From: Gemmatimonadales bacterium
Lineage (GTDB): Bacteria; Gemmatimonadota; Gemmatimonadetes; Gemmatimonadales; GWC2-71-9
Direction: 5' to 3'
Assembly: GCA_019637315.1 (NCBI GenBank)
Contig: JAHBVU010000003.1
Location: 240,353 to 304,352, forward strand
Length of the DNA: 64,000 nucleotides
The number at the start of each line of letters is the position of its first letter. Position 1 is the stretch's first letter. A program made the translations under genes and the position numbers. The notes beneath the pieces are model-generated. The model ran no database searches. It was not told the DNA's origin and saw only the letters and a program-made list of their open reading frames with translations. Positions 24,355 to 32,610 of this stretch are shown here, piece after piece.

Positions 24355-25635
24355 TCAGACGTCGATGATTTGATCCCGCCGCGTCCCGACACTGGCGTAC
24401 TTGATCGGCACCCCTGCAAGTTCTTCCAGCCGGGAGAGATACGCCCGCGCAGCCTTCGGCAGGTCGGCCATCGCACGGGCGCCGCCGGTGGACGCCCGCC
24501 AGCCGGGCATGGTCTCGTAGACCGGCTTGATCCGACCCAGCACGGTCACGTCGGACGGCATCTCGTCCATCCGCTCGCCATCCAGCTCGTAGCCCACGCC
24601 GATCGGAATCTGATCGAAGCCGTCCAGCACGTCGAGCTTGGTGACGGCCAGGTCCGTGAGCCCGTTGACCCGCGCCGAGTAGCGAACCACGACCGCATCG
24701 AACCAGCCGCACCGGCGAGGACGGCCGGTCACCGCCCCGAACTCATGCCCGACCTGACGCAGCTCTTCCTCCAGCGCCTCGTCGGCCAAGGTCGGCAGCG
24801 GACCGTTACCAACCCGGGTCGTATACGCCTTCACGACGCCCAGCACGCGATCGACCAGCGTCGGGCCAATGCCCGCCCCGACTGCAGCTCCGCCGGCCGT
24901 CGTGTTCGAGGACGTCACAAACGGGTAGGTCCCGTGATCGACATCGAGGAGGGCGCCCTGCGCCCCTTCGAGCAGGACGCTGCTGCCACTCTTGAGGGCC
25001 CGATAGAGATGCGCACCAGTATCGGCGGTCATCGGCACCAGGCGCGGCGCCACCCGGCGGAGCAGCTCGGCATGCTCGGCAAACGAGGCGCGCTCCTCCA
25101 TCCCGGCCAGGGCCAGCAACTCGTTGGCACGGTTGATCCGCGCCGCCAGCAGGGCCTCGGCCTCGGTCACGTTGCGCAGGTTGCCGATCCGGATACCCCG
25201 ACGACCGTACTTGTCCTCGTAGGCAGGCCCGATGCCGCGCTTGGTGGTTCCGATATTCTGCCGCCGCTCTTCGGCCAGATCGAGCAGCTTGTGATACGGC
25301 AGCACCAGATGGGCCCGATCGGACACCAGCACCCGACCGCTCACATCGATGCCGCGTTCGGCCAGACCGTCGAGCTCACCGAGGAAACTCTCTGGATCGA
25401 TCACCACGCCGTTGCCCAGCACGCAGACTGTCGTCGTGTGCAGGATTCCGCTCGGAATCAGCCGCAGGATAAACTGCGAATCTCCGATCACGACGGTGTG
25501 ACCCGCATTGGCTCCGCCCTGATAGCGCGCGACGATATCCGCTCGCTCCGCAATCACGTCGACGAGCTTGCCCTTGCCCTCATCACCCCATTGCGATCCG
25601 ACGACTACGAGACACCGACAATCCGGTCCGAACAT
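24355..25635 (-). CDS. purA: Adenylosuccinate synthetase
   Basis: A 426-residue GTP-dependent ligase making adenylosuccinate from IMP and aspartate in AMP biosynthesis. The N-terminal loop GSQWGDEGKGKLVD, the GGANAGHT segment, KRGIGPAYEDK and the C-terminal region are all standard. ATG 25635 is chosen; its first base is shared with the pilT stop (TGATG), so the two are translationally coupled. A TTG one codon earlier is open but unlikely. This is the third gene of trpS-pilT-purA. Confidence 0.96.
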   Translation of the reverse strand: MFGPDCRCLVVVGSQWGDEGKGKLVDVIAERADIVARYQGGANAGHTVVIGDSQFILRLIPSGILHTTTVCVLGNGVVIDPESFLGELDGLAERGIDVSGRVLVSDRAHLVLPYHKLLDLAEERRQNIGTTKRGIGPAYEDKYGRRGIRIGNLRNVTEAEALLAARINRANELLALAGMEERASFAEHAELLRRVAPRLVPMTADTGAHLYRALKSGSSVLLEGAQGALLDVDHGTYPFVTSSNTTAGGAAVGAGIGPTLVDRVLGVVKAYTTRVGNGPLPTLADEALEEELRQVGHEFGAVTGRPRRCGWFDAVVVRYSARVNGLTDLAVTKLDVLDGFDQIPIGVGYELDGERMDEMPSDVTVLGRIKPVYETMPGWRASTGGARAMADLPKAARAYLSRLEELAGVPIKYASVGTRRDQIIDV

Positions 25636-26714
25636 CAACGCTTCCCTTTCGCGCCCGCGGGCGCCGTCCCTTCGCTCACCCCGAGCGCCTTGGCCGTCTC
25701 GGCCGAGATCACGTTTGCCTTGACCAGCTCGGTCAGGTGTTGCTCATAGGTCTGCATGCCGCTCTTGCCGTAGCCACGCGTCATCTGCGTCTTGACCTCG
25801 ACGACCTTGGCCGGGTCCTTCAGCGCATCTCGAATGGCCCGCGTCGCAATCATGATCTCCGCCGCCACCACGCGTCCGGAATCGTCCTTTTTGGGCAGCA
25901 ACTGTTGCGACACGATGGCCGAGATGACCGACGAGAACCGGATCCGGCCGATGTCGCGCTCCTCGCGCGGCAGCATGGCGAAGCACTGCCCGATCGTGGT
26001 CATCACGTCAGGTGTTGGCATGGCGCCAATGACCAGCCGGCCGGTCTCGGCCGCCTTGATGGCGGTCTCGAGCGTCTCGCTGTCGTGGACGTCGCCCACC
26101 ATGATCACGTCCGGATCCTGACGCAGCGCGGCGCGGACGCCGACGCTGAGCGACACCGTGTCGATGCCCACCTCACGCTGCGTCACCGACGACTTGAAGT
26201 CGCGGTGAAGAAACTCGATCGGATCCTCGATCGTCACGATGTGACGCTGCTGGGTCTGATTGAGGTGGTGCACCATGGCGGCAATGGTGCTGCTCTTACC
26301 GCTGCCGCTCACGCCAGTGACCAGCACCAGACCGTGCGGAGCTTCCGCCAGTCCCCGGAGCGAGTCGGGCAGGCCGAGTTGCTCCAACGTCGGAATTCCG
26401 AAGGGAATGACCCGCATCACGATCATGAATGACGAGCGCTGCCGCAGCAGATTGACCCGGAAGCGTCCTACGCCGGGCAAGCCCCACGAGCAGTCGTAGT
26501 CGGTCAGCTCGTCGAGCCGGGCCCGATCGTCGTCGCTCGCAACCAGCTTGAGTGCGGCGGCGCGGGTCTGTTCCGGCGTCAGCCGCTGCTTGGTGAGCGG
26601 GACCAGGGTGCCGTCGATCCTGGCGCGGAAAACGTCGCCCGCCTTGATGTGCAGGTCGGAGGCGCCGCGATCCACCGCCGCCTTGATGATCCGCTCGATC
26701 GGGACGCCGGCCAT
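25635..26714 (-). CDS. PilT-like twitching ATPase with altered catalytic motifs
   Basis: A 359-residue secretion-superfamily ATPase of the PilT/PilU branch, the retraction motor of type IV pili. Present are the N-terminal GASDLHIK, Walker A GVSGSGKS (134-141), the Asp box IEDPIEFLH and the C-terminal GMQTYEQHLTELV helix. Two signature sites differ: Walker B reads MVGD (D208 where PilT has Glu), and the His of the His box is Pro233 (AMPTP). ATG 26714 begins one base after the trpS stop; the open frame to 27146 is antisense-like and rejected. It is probably a regulatory or PilU-like paralogue serving the pilin operon next door. Confidence 0.85.
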   Translation of the reverse strand: MAGVPIERIIKAAVDRGASDLHIKAGDVFRARIDGTLVPLTKQRLTPEQTRAAALKLVASDDDRARLDELTDYDCSWGLPGVGRFRVNLLRQRSSFMIVMRVIPFGIPTLEQLGLPDSLRGLAEAPHGLVLVTGVSGSGKSSTIAAMVHHLNQTQQRHIVTIEDPIEFLHRDFKSSVTQREVGIDTVSLSVGVRAALRQDPDVIMVGDVHDSETLETAIKAAETGRLVIGAMPTPDVMTTIGQCFAMLPREERDIGRIRFSSVISAIVSQQLLPKKDDSGRVVAAEIMIATRAIRDALKDPAKVVEVKTQMTRGYGKSGMQTYEQHLTELVKANVISAETAKALGVSEGTAPAGAKGKR

Positions 26715-26715
26715 C

Positions 26716-27711
26716 TCAGGGTGCTCCGAGCGGCAGGAAGCCCATCCGACGCTCGACCCCGGCCAGTGTTTCGGCCGCAATCGCCCTGGCACGCTCGGCT
26801 CCCTGCGCAATGGCGCGGTCGAGCCGAGCCGGGTCGGCCCGGAGCGCCTCGGCCCGCGCGCGGATCGGCCCGAGCGCGGTCTCGAGGTTGTCTGCCAGCA
26901 CGCGCTTGCAGTCGATGCACCCCCAACCGGCGCTCCGGCACTGGTTACCGACCTCGACGACCGTGTCGGGTGGCGAGAAGTGGGTATGCAACGAGTACAC
27001 GTTGCAGTTCTCAGGCGTGCCCGGATCCTTCCTGGTCTTTCGGGCCGGATCGGTCTTGGCCGGACGCAGCTTGTCCCAAATGGCCTCGGGCGACTCGAAG
27101 AGGCCAATGGTGTTGCCCAGGCTCTTCGACATCTTGGCCTCGCCATCGAGGCCCAGAATCCGCTTGGCGGGCGTCAAGAGTGCCTGCGGCTCGGGCAGGA
27201 ACGGCTCATCGGTGGCAAAGGCGTTGTTCCAGGTCCGGGCCAGTTCGCGCGAGAGCTCGAGGTGCTGGACCTGGTCCTCACCCACCGGAACCTTGTCGGC
27301 ACGATAGAGCAGAATATCCGCAGCCTGCAGGACCGGGTACATCAGCAATCCGGCCAGGATGCGCTCGCTGCGCTGTGACTTGTCCTTGAACTGCGTCATC
27401 CGCTCGAGCTCTCCGATGCCGGTGACGTTGGTCAGGATCCACATCAGCTGGGCATGCTGGGGCACGTGCGACTGCACGAAGATGATCGACCGGTCGGGGT
27501 CGAGCCCGGCCGCCATAAGGCCGAGGAACATCTCGCGAGAGCGCTCCGCAAAGCCGGCCGGATCGAACTTGTGGGTAATGGCGTGAAGGTCGACCACGCA
27601 GTAGAGGCAGTCGTACCGGTCCTGCAGTTCGACCCAGTTCTTCACGGCACCGAGCCAGTTCCCGATGTGCAGTTCGCCGGTCGGTTGGATGCCGGAGAAG
27701 ACGCGAGCCAT
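26716..27711 (-). CDS. trpS: Tryptophanyl-tRNA synthetase
   Basis: A class Ic aminoacyl-tRNA synthetase of 331 residues that charges tRNA-Trp. It has the HIGH signature (GIQPTGELHIGNW) at the N-terminus and KMSKS (EAKMSKSLGN). I chose ATG 27711 because it matches the family start MARVFSGIQPTG and has AGGGG close upstream; the open frame to 27804 covers the promoter. It leads the operon trpS-pilT-purA. Its ~60-base leader contains a strong hairpin immediately after the predicted transcription start. Confidence 0.96.
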   Translation of the reverse strand: MARVFSGIQPTGELHIGNWLGAVKNWVELQDRYDCLYCVVDLHAITHKFDPAGFAERSREMFLGLMAAGLDPDRSIIFVQSHVPQHAQLMWILTNVTGIGELERMTQFKDKSQRSERILAGLLMYPVLQAADILLYRADKVPVGEDQVQHLELSRELARTWNNAFATDEPFLPEPQALLTPAKRILGLDGEAKMSKSLGNTIGLFESPEAIWDKLRPAKTDPARKTRKDPGTPENCNVYSLHTHFSPPDTVVEVGNQCRSAGWGCIDCKRVLADNLETALGPIRARAEALRADPARLDRAIAQGAERARAIAAETLAGVERRMGFLPLGAP

Positions 27712-27734
27712 GAAGTCCCCTGGACGAAATGGGA

Positions 27735-27770
27735 AACGGGTGAGCCGCCCAGAATTGCGGCCCACCCGTT
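27735..27770 (-). promoter_or_regulatory. 5' leader hairpin of trpS
   Basis: Stem of 8 bp (27735-27742 with 27763-27770), one mismatch, then 5 bp (27744-27748 with 27757-27761), with an 8-base loop. It sits right at the predicted 5' end of the trpS transcript. It is not a T-box and shows no Trp-rich leader peptide. It may stabilise the mRNA or control initiation. Confidence 0.5.
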
Positions 27771-27775
27771 GAGCG

Positions 27776-27804
27776 AAGGTAGTCGGCTCGGAGCATGCGG
27801 GCAA
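27776..27804 (-). promoter_or_regulatory. trpS-pilT-purA promoter
   Basis: On the minus strand TTGCCC (27804-27799) and TACCTT (27781-27776) are 17 bases apart. The start is expected near 27769, just before the leader hairpin. Confidence 0.5.
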
Positions 27805-27955
27805 GCCAAAACCAGGCTTGCACTTACCCTTCGTCGAGCCAGCCCGGAAACGGGTGCGCCAGGGTCGCCGCAGCCGGGCGACGGGTTACTTTTGGCTGAC
27901 CGCGCGGCCGCCCAGGATTCAACCAGCGCGCACCCTGCAACCGACGGCCATCCCG

Positions 27956-28744
27956 ATGCCAGCCCGACACCTGCGTACCATCGCCACGGAGGCCGCTCGC
28001 CGGGCTGCGGATTACCTCAGAACCGTCGAGCGGCCGCGCGACCCGGCCGCCTGGGGAGCCAAGACCGCCAACGATTTCGTGACCGAATGCGACCGAACCG
28101 CCGAGTCGATCATTGCGGAGGTGCTCCTCGCCGGGGAGCCCGGATCAACGGTCATGGGCGAGGAACTCTCACCCGAGGCCAGCAACGCCGGACTCGTGTG
28201 GATCGTCGACCCGATTGATGGCACCACCAACTTTGTCCACGGCTTCCCGGCCTATGCGGTCTCGATAGCCGCTGCGGTCGACGGCGTGCTGACCGCCGGC
28301 GTGGTGCTTCAGGTCGAGCGCAACGTGCTCTACCACGCCGCGCTGGGTCGAGGCGCCTGGCGCGACAGTACCCGGCTGGCCGTGTCGACCATCGCTGAGC
28401 CACGACATGCGTTGATCGGCACAGGCTACCCGTTCAAGCACCCGGAGCACCTCGAGCGCTACCTGCCACAGTTCGCCCGGATTGCGATGGCGTCGGCCGG
28501 GGTGCGGCGTGCGGGCTCGGCCGCACTCGATCTGGCCTGGGTAGCCAGCGGCATCTTCGACGGCTTCTGGGAGCTGATGCTGGCGCCCTGGGATATGGCG
28601 GCGGGTCTGCTGCTGATCCGGGAGTCGGGTGGGGTCGCCACCGACCTGGCAGGGCGGGATGTCGGCGCCAGCCACACCGGCATCGTCGCCGGTAACCCGG
28701 CCATTCACAGCTGGCTTCGTCAGTCGCTCGACGGGTCTGGCTAA
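27956..28744 (+). CDS. Inositol monophosphatase-family phosphatase (SuhB-like)
   Basis: A 262-residue Mg2+/Li+-sensitive phosphatase. Metal-site motifs are intact: GEE with the first Glu, WIVDPIDGTTNFVHGFP, and WDMAAGLLL near the C-terminus. Candidate substrates are myo-inositol-1-phosphate, histidinol phosphate or related sugar phosphates; the family cannot be split further from sequence alone. ATG 27956 is preferred over the open extension to 27818, which lacks similarity. The gene stands alone, followed by a GC hairpin before the convergent map gene. Confidence 0.88.
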   Translation: MPARHLRTIATEAARRAADYLRTVERPRDPAAWGAKTANDFVTECDRTAESIIAEVLLAGEPGSTVMGEELSPEASNAGLVWIVDPIDGTTNFVHGFPAYAVSIAAAVDGVLTAGVVLQVERNVLYHAALGRGAWRDSTRLAVSTIAEPRHALIGTGYPFKHPEHLERYLPQFARIAMASAGVRRAGSAALDLAWVASGIFDGFWELMLAPWDMAAGLLLIRESGGVATDLAGRDVGASHTGIVAGNPAIHSWLRQSLDGSG

Positions 28745-28760
28745 TCGCAGAAAGCAAAGC

Positions 28761-28785
28761 GGCGCCGCCCCGAGGGGCCGGCGCC
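28761..28785. terminator. GC-rich terminator hairpin
   Basis: A near-perfect stem (GGCGCC-CCCC against GGGG-GGCGCC with one bulge) and a very small loop between the convergent phosphatase and map genes. There is no T-run. Confidence 0.5.
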
Positions 28786-28807
28786 GGATACCGCGAACCT
28801 GCCGAGC

Positions 28808-29563
28808 TTACGCAGCGAGGGTGAGGATCCGAGGACCGTCCTTGGTCACCGCGACGGTGTGTTCAAAGTGCGCAGCCAGCGAACCATCCGCGGTCACGAT
28901 GGTCCACTTGTCCGCCAAGGTCTTCGTCTTGTAGTGCCCCATGGTGATCATCGGTTCGATCGCGATGGTCATGCCTTCGAGCAGTCGCTCGCCCCGCTTC
29001 GGCTTGCCATGATTGGGAACCTGCGGATCCTCGTGCATCCGGGTGCCCACACCGTGCCCGACCAATTCCCGAATGACGCCGTAGCCCTGCGCCTCAGAGA
29101 CGGTCTGAACGGCGTGCCCGATATCACCAATGTGATTACCAAGTCGGGCCTGTTCGATGCCAGCTTCGAGCGCGCGGCGGGTCGTCTCGAGGAACTCGAC
29201 CGTAGCTGGCGCGACCTCACCCACCGGAACCGTGATTGCGCTATCCGCATGGAAACCGTCGATGCAGACACCGCAGTCGATGCTCACGATGTTACCATCG
29301 CGCAGGACCCGCTTGGGGGAGGGGATCCCGTGCACCACTTCCTCGTCGATCGAAATGCAGAGGCTCTTGGGAAAGCCGTAGAGGCCTTTGAACGACGGGG
29401 TTGCCCCCGGGTGGCTCCGAATGAACCGCTCGGCCTCGCGGTCGAGATCCTCGGTCGAGAGGCCGGGTTTGACGATACGGCGGCACAGTTCCAACGTCGC
29501 ATGGACGATGGCGCCGGCCTTGGCCATCGTCTCGATTTCCCGGGGCGATTTGAGCATTACCAT
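28808..29563 (-). CDS. map: Methionine aminopeptidase, type I
   Basis: A 251-residue dinuclear metalloprotease that removes the initiator Met. The five metal ligands sit in SIDCGVCIDGFHADSAIT, GHGVGTRMHE, IEPM and the final E before H (SLAAHFEHTVAVT). HEDPQVPNHG is typical of type I. The ATG at 29563 is followed by a second ATG two codons later. In many bacteria map lies next to adk and secY in the spc operon; here two genes (the TetR-type regulator and the TonB receptor) separate it from adk. Confidence 0.95.
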   Translation of the reverse strand: MVMLKSPREIETMAKAGAIVHATLELCRRIVKPGLSTEDLDREAERFIRSHPGATPSFKGLYGFPKSLCISIDEEVVHGIPSPKRVLRDGNIVSIDCGVCIDGFHADSAITVPVGEVAPATVEFLETTRRALEAGIEQARLGNHIGDIGHAVQTVSEAQGYGVIRELVGHGVGTRMHEDPQVPNHGKPKRGERLLEGMTIAIEPMITMGHYKTKTLADKWTIVTADGSLAAHFEHTVAVTKDGPRILTLAA

Positions 29564-29608
29564 AGTGATCCAAATTAACGATCCGCCGGCCGCAACGGCA
29601 GCGCGGAC

Positions 29609-30214
29609 CTACCCCGGATTGCCCGACCCATGCCCGAACAAAAGGCGAATCATCCCATCCGTCAGATAGAGGGAGAAATCCTCGTCGGCCAGCAGGTCGG
29701 GTAGAACCGCCGGCGCGATGGCCGTGAGCAGAAAGCTGCTCCACACCTGATACACGAGAGCGCGGCGGCGCTTGGGGTCAGGCTCCGGCATGGCCGGCTC
29801 GATGACACCCAGGAAATCCGACACGAACCGCCGGAACGCTGTAACTGCGGGCCCGTCATAGTCTTGGTCGGCCAGCATCAGATGCAGGTGGGCATAGGCC
29901 GTCCTGGGCCATTTGAACGCCACCTGAAAGAACTCGCGTAAGAACCGCGCTGTCCCCCGGCGCACGTCTCCGGACTCCGCCTCGATTGCGGCGGCCAGCT
30001 CGCGGCCGGCATCCGGGAACACCTGGTTGAGGCTGGCAGCGAGGGCCTCGTCGACCAGACGGTCCTTGGAGCCGAAGTAGTAGTTCACGGCCGCCACGTT
30101 GACCCCGGCGAGATCGGCAATCCGCCGCACCGTGGTCCCCTCCATCCCGAACCGTTCGAAGCACTCGAGGGTCGCCCCAATGAGCCGGTCGCGCGGGGCG
30201 TCAGACTGACTCAT
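29609..30214 (-). CDS. TetR/AcrR-family regulator, CerR-like
   Basis: A 201-residue one-component repressor. The N-terminal HTH is clear (TTVRRIADLAGVNVAAVNYYFGSKDRLVDEAL, about residues 26-58). The C-terminal ligand-binding domain (YAHLHLMLADQDYDGPAVTAFRRFVSDFLGV) resembles the CerR type. It is divergent from the second TonB-dependent receptor, 74 bases away, so that receptor is the natural target. The ligand is unknown. Confidence 0.88.
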   Translation of the reverse strand: MSQSDAPRDRLIGATLECFERFGMEGTTVRRIADLAGVNVAAVNYYFGSKDRLVDEALAASLNQVFPDAGRELAAAIEAESGDVRRGTARFLREFFQVAFKWPRTAYAHLHLMLADQDYDGPAVTAFRRFVSDFLGVIEPAMPEPDPKRRRALVYQVWSSFLLTAIAPAVLPDLLADEDFSLYLTDGMIRLLFGHGSGNPG

Positions 30215-30288
30215 CCCACCCCATTACGCAGTTGACAGCGGTTCCTTCCTGGGTCATCTTGGCTCAATCTTAAACATGGGTTTGAAAC
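30215..30288. promoter_or_regulatory. Divergent control region of TetR gene and TonB receptor
   Basis: A 74-base AT-richer gap. It contains AAAC-ATGG-GTTT (30272-30283) within a longer imperfect dyad, just before the GTG start of the receptor. That could be the TetR-type operator, but the arms are short. Confidence 0.3.
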
Positions 30289-32604
30289 GTGCGCTTAACA
30301 AGAGCCATCCTTGCTCCCGGGCGCGCCGTCCGGATCCTGGCATGCTCCCTCCTCGTCGCGCTTGGACCAGCCCCTCTCCTCAGTCAGACCGGCGTAACCG
30401 GCCGAGTCACCGACCAGGGAACCAACCGACCGATCGCGGCAGCTCGGGTCTCTCTACGGGGCACAGAGCACGTCGCGATAACCGACTCCTCCGGTCGCTA
30501 CCGGATCGTGGGTGTCGAGACCGGAACCTGGATCATCGAAGTTCGGAGGATCGGCTATCGGCCGCTTGCCTTTCCGGACGTAGTGGTTCGTCAAAACCGT
30601 TTCTCCGTGATCGACCTGTCCCTGGAACCCGCGCCATTCGAGCTGGCGACCGTAGAGGCCGCGCCTGCTCTCTTTCCGGAGCCATCGCTGGTGGCCGGAA
30701 GCCTGGTGGGGTTCTCGGCGGAGGAGATCAAACGCGCCCCCGGTGCCGCAGGCGACGTGAGTCGGATTCTCCAAGGTTTGCCATCTGTGGCCAAGGTCAA
30801 CGACCAGAGCAACGCGCTCGCCGTTCGGGGCGGCAGCCCCCTCGAAAATCTCTTCCTCGTCGACGGCATCGAGATTCCCAACATCAACCACTTTCCGACT
30901 CAGGGGTCGTCAGGCGGGCCGATTGGCCTGCTACACGTCGATCTGATTCGCGAAGTCGACTTCTCGGCCGGTGGTTTCGGCGCCGAGGCTGGCGATCGAC
31001 TCTCGTCCGTACTCAATATTCGCTTCCGTGAAGGGAATCGGGAGGCCTTCGACGCCCAACTCGACCTCAACTTCATCGGCTTCGGCGGCATCGCCGAAGG
31101 GCCACTCGGTCGCTCCGGGTCATGGATCGTTGCCGGCCGCCGAAGCTACCTCGATCTCGCAATCAAGGCGTTCGACCTGGGCACGACTGCGATACCTCAG
31201 TACGGCGACTACCAGGGGAAGGTGGTCGTCGACCTCAATCGCAACCACCGCCTCGGACTGCTCGCGGTTCTAGCCGACGACCGGTTCGAAACCGATCTGG
31301 CAAACGCGATCGAGAACGAGGCTTTTACTTTCGGGCGACAGGACCTGCTCCAAGGCACGACCGGCCTGACCTGGACCGCCGCCTTCGGACCGCGAGTCAA
31401 TGCTGTCACCTCGGCGGCGTGGTCGACGTCCCGGTTCGACGAGGAGTACTACGAAGCCGGCGGCGCCAACGGGTTGATCTTCCGGAACCGGTCTCGCGAG
31501 CGCGCACTCAGGCTTCGCCACGCCACGAACGTGGACCTGGGAAGCGGAATCCTTTCGATCGGCGGCGATGCCAGCCGCGCATCGTCACGATACGACAACC
31601 GTTACGATGTTCCCAACCCACTGGGAACCAGCCCGACGACACTCGACGTCCGGACAACCTTGCGGAGCACCCGTGCCGGCGCCTTTGCCACCCTGGCCCC
31701 CAGGACGTCGCAGACGGTTTCGCTCTTGCTTGGTACCCGCGTCGACTACCACTCGGCCACGGGAAATACCACCCTGTCGCCACGCGGCAGCCTGTCGATC
31801 CGTCTCAGCCCGCGAACCGTAGCCACGGCGTCGGGCGGAGTTTACTACCAGACCCTGCCGACCGTCCTGCTCGCCCAGGCCGAGTCGCATCTCGCACTGC
31901 CGGATCCGCGAGCCGTGCATGCGGTGCTTGGCCTCAGCCATCAGCTGGCGGAGGACCTTCGGTTCACGCTCGAGGGCTACCACAAGCGGTATGACCGTCT
32001 CCCGGTCGATCCCGACCAGCCGGGGCTCCTGCCCGTGGATGCGCTCTATCACGGCTTCGGCTTTCTGGCCGCCCACAAGGAGTTGATCCCTTCCGGTCGA
32101 GGCACCACGACGGGGCTCGAAGCGCTGCTCCAGAAGCGGATGAGCCACCGGTTCTATGGTCAGATCGGCGGAAGCTACGCACGGACGTTCTACCGAGCGG
32201 GAGACGGAATCCGGCGTCCTCGGGTCTTCGATAATCGGGCGGTGCTGACCGCCGAAGGGGGCTGGAAGGTCGGCCGATCCTGGGATCTGTCGGCACGCTG
32301 GCTCTACGCCGGCGGCGCGCCTTACACGCCGGTCGACGCAGCGGCATCCGCCGCGGCTGGCAGAACGGTCCTTGACGGGTCCCGTATCAACGTGGCCCGT
32401 CTGCCAGCCTATCATGCACTGAGTGTCCGGGCCGATCGCCGCTTCGCCATCGGCGGCACGACACTCAACACCTTTCTGAGTGTCTGGAACGCCTACAATC
32501 GTGAGAATATTGCGCAGGTCTACTGGAACCCGGCGACCGGCCGCGTCGACTCCGTCAAACAGTGGACGCTGTTGCCGGTCTTCGGAATCGAATGGGAGCT
32601 CTGA
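30289..32604 (+). CDS. TonB-dependent receptor with carboxypeptidase-like N-terminal domain
   Basis: A 771-residue outer-membrane protein starting at GTG 30289. After a signal peptide (RILACSLLVALGPAPLLSQ) comes a carboxypeptidase-regulatory-like beta-sandwich (about 35-110: GVTGRVTDQGTNRPIAAARVSL, GTWIIEVRRIGYRP). The plug (about 125-235) has LQGLPSVAKVNDQSNALAVRGGSPLENLFLVDGIEIPN, and the barrel follows. This architecture is common in Bacteroidota-like SusC relatives and in Gemmatimonadota, but there is no SusD lipoprotein next door. Expression is probably controlled by the divergent TetR-type regulator. The substrate is unknown. Confidence 0.9.
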   Translation: MRLTRAILAPGRAVRILACSLLVALGPAPLLSQTGVTGRVTDQGTNRPIAAARVSLRGTEHVAITDSSGRYRIVGVETGTWIIEVRRIGYRPLAFPDVVVRQNRFSVIDLSLEPAPFELATVEAAPALFPEPSLVAGSLVGFSAEEIKRAPGAAGDVSRILQGLPSVAKVNDQSNALAVRGGSPLENLFLVDGIEIPNINHFPTQGSSGGPIGLLHVDLIREVDFSAGGFGAEAGDRLSSVLNIRFREGNREAFDAQLDLNFIGFGGIAEGPLGRSGSWIVAGRRSYLDLAIKAFDLGTTAIPQYGDYQGKVVVDLNRNHRLGLLAVLADDRFETDLANAIENEAFTFGRQDLLQGTTGLTWTAAFGPRVNAVTSAAWSTSRFDEEYYEAGGANGLIFRNRSRERALRLRHATNVDLGSGILSIGGDASRASSRYDNRYDVPNPLGTSPTTLDVRTTLRSTRAGAFATLAPRTSQTVSLLLGTRVDYHSATGNTTLSPRGSLSIRLSPRTVATASGGVYYQTLPTVLLAQAESHLALPDPRAVHAVLGLSHQLAEDLRFTLEGYHKRYDRLPVDPDQPGLLPVDALYHGFGFLAAHKELIPSGRGTTTGLEALLQKRMSHRFYGQIGGSYARTFYRAGDGIRRPRVFDNRAVLTAEGGWKVGRSWDLSARWLYAGGAPYTPVDAAASAAAGRTVLDGSRINVARLPAYHALSVRADRRFAIGGTTLNTFLSVWNAYNRENIAQVYWNPATGRVDSVKQWTLLPVFGIEWEL

Positions 32605-32610
32605 GGACTG

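Noticed and set aside
23237..24712. 491-residue open frame antisense to the PilX-like gene and purA end
   Set aside because: It crosses a terminator and two real genes and shows no homology.
26715..27146. N-terminal extension of the PilT-like protein
   Set aside because: It overlaps trpS in another frame; PilT similarity begins at MAGVPIERII.
27711..27770. T-box leader for trpS
   Set aside because: No specifier loop, no conserved T-box sequence and the leader is too short.
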